Positions 7,648-14,632 of a DNA stretch of 19,191 bases are shown one piece after another. Source of the DNA: JBKPNX01 sp050729115 (GTDB taxonomy: Bacteria; Pseudomonadota; Alphaproteobacteria; Geminicoccales; Geminicoccaceae). Below the pieces are notes generated by a model, which did no database searches, had not been told where the DNA came from, and worked only from the letters and a program-made list of their open reading frames with translations. The position numbers and the translations under genes are program-made. Where the stretch lies: positions 1-19,191 of the forward strand of contig JBOHKK010000083.1 in the NCBI GenBank assembly GCA_050729115.1. Reading direction: 5' to 3'. How positions within the stretch are numbered: position 1 is the first letter of the stretch; each line of letters begins with the position of its first letter.

Positions 7648-8388
7648 TCAGATCGTGATGCCGCCGTCCACGATGAACACCTGGCCGGTGGTGTATGCGC
7701 CTTCGTCGCCGGCCAGATAGACCGCGATCGCGGCGATCTCCTCCGGCGTGCCGAGGCGGCCCATCGGTTGCCGAGCGATGAACTCCCGGCGCGCTGCCTC
7801 GGGATCGGCGGAGGCGGCGATGCGCTCGTCGAGGGACGGCGATCGCACCGTACCCGGACAGATCGCATTGCAGCGGACGCCGCGGCCGACGAAGTCCGCG
7901 GCGACCGACTTGGTCAGGCCGATCACCGCCGCCTTGGTCGTGCCGTAGACGAACCGGTCCGGCAGACCTTTGAGGCTCGAGCACACTGAGGAGGTGTTGA
8001 TGATGCTGCCGCCGCCACGGTCCAGCATGGCCGGGAGGAAAGCCTGGATCATGCGGTACATGGACTTCACGTTCAGGTTCATCGAAAAATCGTAATCATG
8101 CTCCTCGCAAGCCAGAATCGAGCCGTGGTGAACGAACCCGGCAACGTTGACCAGGACGTCGAAGGCGCCCTGCTCCTTGGCCAGCTTGGCGATACCTGGC
8201 CCATCCGTGACGTCCAGATGGTCGGTCGTAATGCCCTCCCCGGCCTCGAGCTCGACGAGCAGGGTGGTATTGACGTCGGTGGCGAGAACCAGCGCCCCTT
8301 CGCGCGCCATGGCGATCGCCGTTGCCCGACCGATACCCTGCGCCGCCGCGGTGACCAGCACCCGCTTGCCCGCCAATCGTCCAGCCAT
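7648..8388 (-). CDS. Short-chain dehydrogenase/reductase, BDH2-like (sugar-acid or hydroxy-acid oxidoreductase)
   Basis: A classical NAD(H)-dependent SDR of 246 aa. It has the cofactor motif TAAAQGIG (13-20), Asp38 in ATDVN predicting NAD preference, NVAG (81-84), catalytic Asn106, Ser134, Tyr148 and Lys152 (YGTTK), and a CPGTVRSPSL loop. The stretches NVAGFVHHGSIL, DFSMNLNVKSMYRMI and TTKAAVIGLTKSVAADF strongly resemble human BDH2/DHRS6 and bacterial 2-keto-3-deoxy-L-fuconate dehydrogenases. Candidate substrates are therefore 3-hydroxybutyrate-like, 4-oxoproline-like or deoxy sugar-acid compounds; sequence alone does not choose. The ATG at 8388 has GGGAGGTG immediately upstream; an ATG seven codons earlier lacks this. 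It diverges from a hydroxyacid dehydrogenase gene and lies near a sugar importer, which favours a sugar-acid role (inference). Confidence 0.9.
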   Translation of the reverse strand: MAGRLAGKRVLVTAAAQGIGRATAIAMAREGALVLATDVNTTLLVELEAGEGITTDHLDVTDGPGIAKLAKEQGAFDVLVNVAGFVHHGSILACEEHDYDFSMNLNVKSMYRMIQAFLPAMLDRGGGSIINTSSVCSSLKGLPDRFVYGTTKAAVIGLTKSVAADFVGRGVRCNAICPGTVRSPSLDERIAASADPEAARREFIARQPMGRLGTPEEIAAIAVYLAGDEGAYTTGQVFIVDGGITI

Positions 8389-8528
8389 CGTCACCTCCCG
8401 TCGCATCATGCTCGCGCCCTCATGCTAGGCGAAGCGGAGCGCGCCGCAAGACGGCTCGCAAGGCCGCGGCGGCGGAAGGACCAAAGGGGTGGACGCACGG
8501 GGTTCCCCTGCTACGGTTCGTCTCGCCA

Positions 8529-8542
8529 TATCATCGTACGAT
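8529..8542 (+). promoter_or_regulatory. Possible -10 box overlapped by a 10-bp palindrome
   Basis: TATCAT (8529-8534) matches five of six bases of the -10 consensus and lies 21 nt before the hydroxyacid dehydrogenase start. It overlaps the perfect palindrome ATCGTACGAT (8533-8542), which could bind a regulator. No convincing -35 box is seen at 16-18 nt upstream, so this is tentative. Confidence 0.25.
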
Positions 8543-8555
8543 CGGAACCGGGAGC

Positions 8556-9587
8556 ATGCTGGTCTTGATGCCCGATGCGCTGTTCGAGGACGACGCCGAG
8601 ATCGAGCGCCAGGTGCTGGGGCAGGCTGCGCAGATCGTGGTCCACCGAGAGGTGGTGGCCGATCGGATTGCCGATGATAACTGGCGGCGCGCCGACGCGC
8701 TGATCGTCTACTACGGCGTGCCGATCGACCGGCAACTGATCGAGCGTCTGGACAGCTGCCGCGTCCTGGTGCGCGCCGGCGTCGGCTACGACCACATCGA
8801 CCTCGCCGCGTGCGGCGCCCGCGGCATCCCGGTGTGCAATGTGCCGGACTACGGGACGACCGAGGTCGCCGACCACGCGATCGCGCTGATGCTCGCCTTG
8901 GCCCGGGGGCTGGTCTCCTACCATGCCCGTCTGCTCGCCGATCCGCATGCCGGGTGGCACTGGTCGGGGGCGCCGCTGGTGCGCCGGCTACGCGGCGGCA
9001 CGTTCGGTGTGGTCGGCCTCGGCCGGATCGGCACCGCGGCGAGCAGGCGGGCCCGCGCTATGGACATGGAAGTATGCTTCTACGATCCCTGCCTGCCCGA
9101 TGGCGCGGAGCTCGGGCTCGGCTATCGGCGCGCCGATTCCCTGCAAGCGTTGCTCGCGTCCTCCGACGTGGTCAGCCTGCATTGCCCGCTGACCGACGAC
9201 AATCGCAACATGATCGACGAGGCGGCGCTTCGTGCGATCAAGCCGGGCGCCTTGCTGATCAACACGGCGCGTGGCGGCCTCGTGGATCTGGGCGCGCTCG
9301 AGACGGCGTTGCGCGAGGGCCATCTCGGAGGCGCCGGGCTCGATGTCCTGCCGCAAGAGCCGCCGGCTCCCGAGCACCCCTTGATCCAGGCGTTCAGGCG
9401 CCGCGAGCCGGGGCTCGATGGTCGTCTGCTGGTGACCCCGCACGTGGCGTGGTTCTCGGCGGCCGGACGCGCCGATCTGCGGCGCAAATCGGCCGAGACC
9501 GCGCGGGATTTTCTGCAGGGCGGCCGGCTGCGCAACTGCGTCAATCGAACCGCCCTCGAAGCTGCCAAACGGCGAGTGGACATCTAG
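8556..9587 (+). CDS. D-isomer-specific 2-hydroxyacid dehydrogenase (CtBP/phosphoglycerate dehydrogenase-like)
   Basis: An NAD-dependent oxidoreductase of 343 aa that interconverts 2-oxoacids and D-2-hydroxyacids in the cytoplasm. The nucleotide-binding domain carries VVGLGRIG (152-159) and an acidic Asp177 at the end of beta-2 (CFYDP), favouring NAD. The catalytic triad is Arg239 (NTARGGLVD), Glu268 (VLPQEPP) and His296 (VTPHVAWFS). The substrate-domain motif VRAGVGYDHIDLAA (72-85) is typical, and the His-flanking AWFS resembles the CtBP-like subgroup. The exact substrate is unknown. The gene diverges from the BDH2-like SDR across 167 bp. The ribosome-binding site is imperfect (GGGAG too close to the ATG), and a second ATG four codons later is possible. 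Its stop codon lies inside the first palindromic repeat downstream. Confidence 0.92.
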   Translation: MLVLMPDALFEDDAEIERQVLGQAAQIVVHREVVADRIADDNWRRADALIVYYGVPIDRQLIERLDSCRVLVRAGVGYDHIDLAACGARGIPVCNVPDYGTTEVADHAIALMLALARGLVSYHARLLADPHAGWHWSGAPLVRRLRGGTFGVVGLGRIGTAASRRARAMDMEVCFYDPCLPDGAELGLGYRRADSLQALLASSDVVSLHCPLTDDNRNMIDEAALRAIKPGALLINTARGGLVDLGALETALREGHLGGAGLDVLPQEPPAPEHPLIQAFRRREPGLDGRLLVTPHVAWFSAAGRADLRRKSAETARDFLQGGRLRNCVNRTALEAAKRRVDI

Positions 9588-9658
9588 AGCAATTCCCGAA
9601 TGAGGTGGACCCGTCGCGGATCGCGACATCTTCCGATCATCGGGGAAAAATTGCTCTA
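9585..9658. repeat. Palindromic intergenic element 1 (TAGAGCAA...TTGCTCTA)
   Basis: Perfect 8-bp ends TAGAGCAA (9585-9592) and TTGCTCTA (9651-9658) frame further partial pairing (CCCGAATGA against TCATCGGGG). At the core is a perfect hairpin, GTCGCG-GAT-CGCGAC (9613-9627). The whole element can fold as one long stem. It begins on the dehydrogenase stop codon and ends near a short T/A-rich tract, so it may also terminate transcription between two convergent genes. It resembles the REP-like intergenic repeats common in alphaproteobacteria. Confidence 0.65.
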
Positions 9659-9669
9659 TTTCAAATGAT

Positions 9670-9732
9670 TAGAGCAGCTTTATCCGGACGACGATCGGCG
9701 TTGGCGATCTCGTCCATTCGGATGCTGCTCTA
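9670..9732. repeat. Palindromic intergenic element 2 (TAGAGCAGC...GCTGCTCTA)
   Basis: Perfect 9-bp ends TAGAGCAGC (9670-9678) and GCTGCTCTA (9724-9732) enclose inner complementary blocks ATCCG/CGGAT, GGACGA/TCGTCC and GATC/GATC. The element is thus an almost continuous hairpin. It shares the TAGAGCA terminus with element 1, 11 bp away, so both look like members of one family in tandem. The remaining 9733-9883 up to the glycoside-hydrolase-like gene holds no recognisable gene or signal. Confidence 0.6.
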
Positions 9733-9883
9733 GCGCGCGACGCGCTTCGCGGCCATTTTCGACGTCCACATCGTCGGTCCCGGTCGGGAGGTTCCGGCCG
9801 CATGCCAAGTCCGGCCGTCCAGGCCAGGCGGCGCCGGCATCGACCACGGTCAGGCGAGGGATCAGAGTGCCCGGCCGAAGCCT

Positions 9884-10933
9884 TCAAAAACGCGCCTCGC
9901 TGCCGGTCATCTCGGCGACCAGGTTGAAGAAAGCGCGCTTGCGGGGTGCGTTGATGCGCCAGTCCACGGGCACGCTCTGATACCCGCATTCCGGGCCCTC
10001 CCCCGGCAGGCGGTAGTCGAACAGTCCCCAGCTGGCGCCCTCGGCGATGGCGGCCATGAAGTTGTTGTCGTCCCGATCGAAATCGAAATGGTCGTCCTCG
10101 TTGAACACGATCGGCTGGCCACGATAGTTGGGGAGCGCACGGGTTTCACGCACCATCAACCGGATCTCGGCCGGATCATCGATATGGTTACCATGGAGAA
10201 AGAGGACGTCCGCCGCGCCGACCACGTTGGGCCGGGGAACGGAGCCGCCGCGGTAGCTGGTACCGACCAGCAGCCGTCCGGCCCGATTGCCGACGCGTCC
10301 CGCCGAGGCGCGCTGGACCAGCTCGATCAGCTCGTGGCAGCGGTCGGGTTTCAGGACCTGATGGGCGTAGCGCGGCACGTCGATCTCGTTCGCGATCTCG
10401 ACGATCACATTGGTGTAGCCGCCGCCCCCGACCCATTTGGTGGCGTTCTCCACCGCGGTCATCACGGCAACCTCGTCGCTCAGGCGCCGGTCCTGGCCGA
10501 AATAGAAACAGCCCAGGATCACGACCATCCCGAGCTCGTCGGCCCGTTCGATGATCCGGCCCATCCGTGCGGCGTAGTCGGGCCGAAGACGCCCATCGGC
10601 CCCGAAGCCGGAGTTGTGCCAGGGCTGCTCGCTGGAGTAGCCTTGCGGACTGCCGCCCTGGAAATTGACGGTGAAAGCCAGCAGGCCCGCGCTCCGCCAG
10701 CTGGGCATGGCGGCGACGAACTCGCGGGTATTGCGCTCGGCATCGAAGGGACCATCGGGATAGGCGAACATCGACCGCGTGTCGGGATTCAGGTCGTCGA
10801 ACACGCCCTGGACCATGCGGGCATTCAGGAGCAGGCCTTCGATCCGATGGCCACGAAACCGGCACCCCGGATAGGTGGGACGACCATCGATCAGAAAACG
10901 ATCACCCGCGACGTCGACTGTCGTCTTGCCCAA
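9884..10933 (-). CDS. Glycoside-hydrolase-like protein (TIM-barrel type) of the sugar ABC operon
   Basis: A 349-aa protein with the layout of a retaining TIM-barrel glycoside hydrolase (GH5/clan A-like). It has an N-terminal DRFLIDGRPTYPGCRFRGHR, then FTVNFQGGSPQGYS and VILGCFYFGQD. A candidate acid/base Glu183 follows Asn182 in VEIANEID, and a candidate nucleophile Glu279 is in IVFNEDDH. No signal peptide is visible, so it probably acts in the cytoplasm on an imported glycoside; specificity cannot be read from sequence. It is the last gene of the importer operon. The TTG at 10933 was chosen because GGGAGG lies 7 nt upstream and homology starts right after it. An in-frame GTG at 10987 would add 18 residues without a well-placed ribosome-binding site. 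Convergent with the hydroxyacid dehydrogenase gene. Confidence 0.78.
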   Translation of the reverse strand: MGKTTVDVAGDRFLIDGRPTYPGCRFRGHRIEGLLLNARMVQGVFDDLNPDTRSMFAYPDGPFDAERNTREFVAAMPSWRSAGLLAFTVNFQGGSPQGYSSEQPWHNSGFGADGRLRPDYAARMGRIIERADELGMVVILGCFYFGQDRRLSDEVAVMTAVENATKWVGGGGYTNVIVEIANEIDVPRYAHQVLKPDRCHELIELVQRASAGRVGNRAGRLLVGTSYRGGSVPRPNVVGAADVLFLHGNHIDDPAEIRLMVRETRALPNYRGQPIVFNEDDHFDFDRDDNNFMAAIAEGASWGLFDYRLPGEGPECGYQSVPVDWRINAPRKRAFFNLVAEMTGSEARF

Positions 10934-11014
10934 CGAGCGTCCTCCCGGTGCGGTCAGCCAAGCCGAGTTGGTCGGCACCGCGCCCACGGGCGCGGCGATC
11001 CCCGATTGACCGGC

Positions 11015-11863
11015 TCAGCCTTTGACCGCGCCGGTCATCCCCGACACATAGTACTCGACGAAGAAGGAGTACGCGACCGCGACCGGCACCGAGCCGAGCA
11101 GCGCCCCGGCCATCAGCGCGCCCCAGAAGAAGACGTCGCCTTTGATCAGCTCGCTGGTCACGCCGACCGGGATGGTCTTGTTCTCGGGCGAGTGAATGAA
11201 CACCAGCGCGTACAGAAACTCGTTCCATGACAGGGTGAAGGCGAAGATCCCGGCGGAGAGGATGCCGGGGACGGCAAGCGGCAGGATGATCCAGACCATC
11301 GCCTGGAGGCGCGTGGCGCCGTCGATCCGGGCGCACTCCTCGAGCTCCTTGGGGATGGTCTGGAAGTAGCCCATCAGCAGCCAGGTGCAAAACGGCACGA
11401 GAAAGGTCGGATAGGTGAAGATCAGCGACCACGTGGTGTCCTGCAGGCCCATCCATGAGACCACCCCGGTCAGCGGGATGAACAACAGCGTGGGCGGCAC
11501 CAGATAGGTGACGAAGATCGCGATGCCCATGACCGTCGAGCCGGGAAAGATCAGCCGGGCCAGGGCGTAACCGGCGAGCACGCCGGCGAACAGCGAGATG
11601 GCGGTCGATGCGATCGCGACCCACAACGTGTTGATCGCCCAGTTGATGAACAAGGTGTCGCTGAACAAGGTCTCCCAGTGGTCCAGGGTCGGGTCACGAA
11701 CCAGAAATGGTGACAGCCGTGGATTGTAGAGCTCGCCATCGGGCTTGATCGACGTGATGAACATCCAGAAAAAAGGAAAGACCGTAGCGACGACGAACAG
11801 AAAGAGCGGAATGTAGAATACCATCAACCTCTTGAAATAGGTCTCTCCGACCAAAGAGCCCAT
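11015..11863 (-). CDS. Carbohydrate ABC transporter permease, MalG type
   Basis: Inner-membrane permease of 282 aa, second of the heterodimer with the upstream MalF-type protein. About six hydrophobic segments are visible. The cytoplasmic EAA loop that docks the ATPase reads PKELEECARIDGATRLQAM (171-189), followed by WIILPLAVPGI. Typical LSWNEFLYALVF and the C-terminal AVAYSFFVEYYVSGMTGAVKG complete the family pattern. The ATG at 11863 has GGGAG 7 nt upstream. It follows the MalF-type gene by 33 bp and precedes the hydrolase gene. No ATPase gene follows in the operon. Its last 30 residues are 22/30 identical to a remnant encoded at 14529-14618. Confidence 0.95.
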   Translation of the reverse strand: MGSLVGETYFKRLMVFYIPLFLFVVATVFPFFWMFITSIKPDGELYNPRLSPFLVRDPTLDHWETLFSDTLFINWAINTLWVAIASTAISLFAGVLAGYALARLIFPGSTVMGIAIFVTYLVPPTLLFIPLTGVVSWMGLQDTTWSLIFTYPTFLVPFCTWLLMGYFQTIPKELEECARIDGATRLQAMVWIILPLAVPGILSAGIFAFTLSWNEFLYALVFIHSPENKTIPVGVTSELIKGDVFFWGALMAGALLGSVPVAVAYSFFVEYYVSGMTGAVKG

Positions 11864-11896
11864 CAGGCTTCTCCCGGCAGATCCTGCGTCAGTCCG

Positions 11897-12832
11897 TCAG
11901 CGTACGCCTTGGCGGCGCAGGTACCAGAGCTGCAACACGATCACCGAGGCCAGGATCGGCAGCATGAACAGGGCCACCGCCGCGCCCTGACCGATGTTCC
12001 CGGACGTCATGCCGAGTTGATAGGCGAGCGTGGCCAGCAGATGGGTCTCGTTGTTCGGGCCGCCGCGAGTCAGGATGTAGACCAGCTGGAAGTCCGCAAA
12101 GGTGATGACGACCGAGAACACGACCACCACGATCGCCACCGGCTTGATCATCGGCAGCGTCACATGCCAGAACTTGCGCCACCCGGTCGCGCCATCGAGG
12201 TCCGCGGCGTCGTACAGCTCCTGCGGGATCGTCTGCAGGCCGGCCAGAAACGAGATCGCGAAGAACGGCAGGCCACGCCAGACATTGACGAGGATCACCG
12301 AGAACATCGCCCAGCCGGGATCGCCCAGCCACAAGGGCCCGCTGAAGAAGCCCCAGTTCTCCTTGAGCACGATGCCGAACAGGCCGATCTCCATCTGCCA
12401 CAGCCAGCGCAGGACCCAGTTGAAGACGCTGAAGGTGGCATCGAACATCCAGAGCCAGGCCAAAGTGCTCAGCACCGTGGGCACGATGAACGGCAGCAAC
12501 ACCGTCGCCCGTGTTATCCGGGCAAAGTGGAACTTGCGATTGAGCAGGACCGCAAGCCACATCCCAAGCGCCGCCTTGAACACGGTTGCCATGAAGGTGA
12601 AGAACACCGTGTTCCAGGCAGCGGTACGAAAGATCTCGCTGTCCAGCAGCCTTGTGTAGTTGGCGAGCCCGACGAAATTGCCGGTCGTGCCCACCAGCTT
12701 GTCGGTGAGCGACATCCAGATGCCAAGCACGAACGGGTAGGCGATGAAGACCAGGATCAGGATCAAGGCCGGCGACAGCAACACGAACCCCAGGATCTGC
12801 TGGTCCTCGAGGAGCATCGCGATCCGGCCCAT
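11897..12832 (-). CDS. Carbohydrate ABC transporter permease, MalF/UgpA type
   Basis: Inner-membrane permease of 311 aa, partner of the MalG-type protein. The first membrane helix is FVLLSPALILILVFIAYPFV (16-35); several further helices follow, with a periplasmic loop around residues 135-175. The EAA loop is PQELYDAADLDGATGWRKF (203-221) followed by HVTLPMIKP. The GGPNNETHLLATLAYQ segment after the fifth helix is typical of the UgpA/MalF-like branch. The ATG at 12832 was chosen because relatives start close to MGRIAMLLED. The frame is open further, and a TTG at 12922 with GGTGA upstream would give 341 aa, so the start is uncertain. Substrate is unknown but presumably a sugar or glycoside, given the co-transcribed hydrolase-like gene. 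Confidence 0.93.
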   Translation of the reverse strand: MGRIAMLLEDQQILGFVLLSPALILILVFIAYPFVLGIWMSLTDKLVGTTGNFVGLANYTRLLDSEIFRTAAWNTVFFTFMATVFKAALGMWLAVLLNRKFHFARITRATVLLPFIVPTVLSTLAWLWMFDATFSVFNWVLRWLWQMEIGLFGIVLKENWGFFSGPLWLGDPGWAMFSVILVNVWRGLPFFAISFLAGLQTIPQELYDAADLDGATGWRKFWHVTLPMIKPVAIVVVVFSVVITFADFQLVYILTRGGPNNETHLLATLAYQLGMTSGNIGQGAAVALFMLPILASVIVLQLWYLRRQGVR

Positions 12833-13000
12833 CTGCGGGCTGCGGACCGGGGCTGCCTCAGCACGATCCCTCGAGATCCGAGCCGCGTCAGCGCGAGTGT
12901 CGGCGCGTATGGTCGATCTCAATGAAGGTCACCCGTAACAGTCGGCGTACGGGCAGCCCGCGGGGACGAGGCAAAGGAATGTCACCATTGCTCTCGCTTG

Positions 13001-13015
13001 GGCCCGCCGCGGGCC
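13001..13015 (-). promoter_or_regulatory. GC-rich hairpin between binding-protein and permease genes
   Basis: GGCCCG (13001-13006) pairs with CGGGCC (13010-13015) around a 3-nt loop, about 22 bp after the binding-protein stop. No T-run follows on the minus strand. Such hairpins after binding-protein genes often protect the upstream mRNA from 3' decay or cause partial termination, giving binding protein in excess over permease. The role here is inferred. Confidence 0.4.
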
Positions 13016-13036
13016 GCCCATCACCTTAACAAAACG

Positions 13037-14365
13037 TCACGCGCCGTAAACGTTCTCGAGCTCCTGCTGCGCCCAGGCAGCCACTTCCTCCGGATCCTCG
13101 CCGCGCGCCGCGCGGGCGAACATGTCCACGATGATGTATTTTTCCTGGGCTTCGCCCGACTGCCGGTTCCACGGGCCGGCGTAGCCGGCGGTCCGGCCGT
13201 AGCGTGGATTGGTGGCGTAGATCGCAATCGCCGGATCGGATTGCCAGATGGGATGCTCTTCCCACTTCGGCGCCAGACCCTGGATGTAGCCTTGGTTCAC
13301 GGCGATGAACTCGCTCAGGTTGTCCTCCTGGAACGACCAGCGGATGTACTCGGCGGCCGCTTCCTTGTTCGGCGAGTACTCCATGGTGCTGAGCGTTCTC
13401 GGGCCGACGAAATGGAATCGGCCGGCCGGGCCCTCCGGATTCAGGAAATGGTCGAGCTTGTCGGCAAAGCCCGGGTACTGGTCCGGGGTGTTCCGCGCAA
13501 CGAAATAGATGCTGGCACCGTTCAGGGTCGCCCCAATGGTCTGACCCAGGAAAGCACGGTTGTTGCTGGTGTCGTCCCAAGCGAAGCCGCCGGGGTCGCA
13601 GGCCGCCTCCCAGAACTCCTTCATGAACGCCAGGGCCTGATGGGTGCCTTCGGAGTTGATCACCACGGTCCTTCCGGTCTCGTCGACTTCCTGGCCACCG
13701 AAGCTCCACAGCAACGGATAGGCGAACGTCGGCGCGTCGCCGAAAGTGTGGCCGAGGGTCTGGCCGACCGGCAGATTGTTGTTCTTCAACTCTCTGCCGA
13801 CCTCGAGATACTCGTCCCAGGTGTTCGGCACGGCGAGGCCGAGCTCGTCGAACACGTCCTTGCGGTAGACGATGGCATTGGCGATGTTGAACTGGGGCAC
13901 GCCCCGGGCCACCCCATCCACGACGGCGGCGCCGCGCGCCCACTCGTAGAACTGGTCACCTCCGAGCTCTTGCAGGAGCGCGTTGTGGTCGGCGAGGCCG
14001 TTGGCAAACAGATGGGGCTGGTTGGCGTTCATCTGGATGACGTCGGCGCCGCTGCCGCTCTCGACTGCCGCGGTGATCCGCGCCGCCATGTCGTTCTGGT
14101 TGATCATCTCGACCGTGATGTCGATCCCGGTGGCCTTCGTGAACTCCTCGGCCTGCCGGTTGATCTCGTCATCGGCGGCGGGGATGAAGCTGCTCCACTG
14201 CAGATAATGCAGCTGGCGCGCCTGCGCGTACGCCGGCGCCTTGCCGCCGAGGAACGGCGCGGCGACCAGCGCCCCGCCGGCAACCGCGGTCGTCTCAACG
14301 AACCTCCGCCGAGTCATGGCGGTCGTGGCCGCGCTCGCTTGCGTCTTCGGTCCAGTGCTCTTCAC
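13037..14365 (-). CDS. Carbohydrate ABC transporter substrate-binding protein, Tat-exported
   Basis: Periplasmic solute-binding protein of 442 aa (family 1, MalE/UgpB-like). The N-terminus has a twin-arginine signal (TRRRFVETTAVAGG, residues 18-31) and a cleavage site near AYA-QA (about 47). The mature protein starts LHYLQWSSFIPAADDEINRQ. It then shows ITVEMINQNDMAARI, DVIQMNANQPHLFANG, IANAIVYRKDVFDELGL and NTWDEYLEVGREL, all characteristic of the fold's two lobes. The GTG at 14365 was chosen because GGGAGG lies 8 nt upstream and the Tat motif follows at a normal distance; an upstream ATG in frame lacks this. It heads the operon of permeases and hydrolase. Tat export implies folding in the cytoplasm before secretion, known for some alphaproteobacterial sugar-binding proteins. 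Confidence 0.95.
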   Translation of the reverse strand: MKSTGPKTQASAATTAMTRRRFVETTAVAGGALVAAPFLGGKAPAYAQARQLHYLQWSSFIPAADDEINRQAEEFTKATGIDITVEMINQNDMAARITAAVESGSGADVIQMNANQPHLFANGLADHNALLQELGGDQFYEWARGAAVVDGVARGVPQFNIANAIVYRKDVFDELGLAVPNTWDEYLEVGRELKNNNLPVGQTLGHTFGDAPTFAYPLLWSFGGQEVDETGRTVVINSEGTHQALAFMKEFWEAACDPGGFAWDDTSNNRAFLGQTIGATLNGASIYFVARNTPDQYPGFADKLDHFLNPEGPAGRFHFVGPRTLSTMEYSPNKEAAAEYIRWSFQEDNLSEFIAVNQGYIQGLAPKWEEHPIWQSDPAIAIYATNPRYGRTAGYAGPWNRQSGEAQEKYIIVDMFARAARGEDPEEVAAWAQQELENVYGA

Positions 14366-14528
14366 TTTTCTGCCTCCCTGTTGGAGCAACATAGCGGCTG
14401 CCGCCGGCCGTGGCACGAACTCGACCCGGCACCTGGCATGTCAGCCGTTATCTGGAATGTAAGTCAAAAGGCTGGAGCGGTCCACGGTCTTGCGACACCT
14501 CGAGGAAACCTGCGCCTCGACGGGAATA

Positions 14529-14618
14529 GCCGGCGCGCCGCTCGGCTCGGCGCCGGTGGCGATCGCGTACTCGTTCTTCGTCGATCACCACGTCTCGAGC
14601 ATGAGCGGCGCCGTGAAG
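14529..14618 (+). pseudogene. Remnant of the 3' end of a MalG-type permease gene
   Basis: On the plus strand 30 codons encode a peptide 22/30 identical to the last residues of the MalG-type permease at 11015-11863. Shared blocks are LGS, P-V-A, AYSFFV and GAVK, with conservative changes elsewhere (Asp/Glu, Ile/Val, Ser/Thr). Codons differ at many third positions, so it is a diverged homologue and not a recent copy. Upstream codons do not resemble a permease, and the frame runs on past the expected end (AVKDQ instead of AVKG-stop) into the PP2C gene's antisense. It is best read as a deleted second importer gene in the 267-bp gap between the sugar-binding-protein and PP2C genes, which otherwise holds no gene. 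Confidence 0.7.
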
Positions 14619-14632
14619 GATCAGCGCCGGGA

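Noticed and set aside
5785..7989. Long plus-strand open frame (734 codons) antisense to kup and the SDR gene
   Set aside because: The opposite strand encodes complete, motif-bearing proteins. The frame's product is rich in Asp, Arg, His and Gln without any domain, as expected for a shadow of a membrane protein gene.
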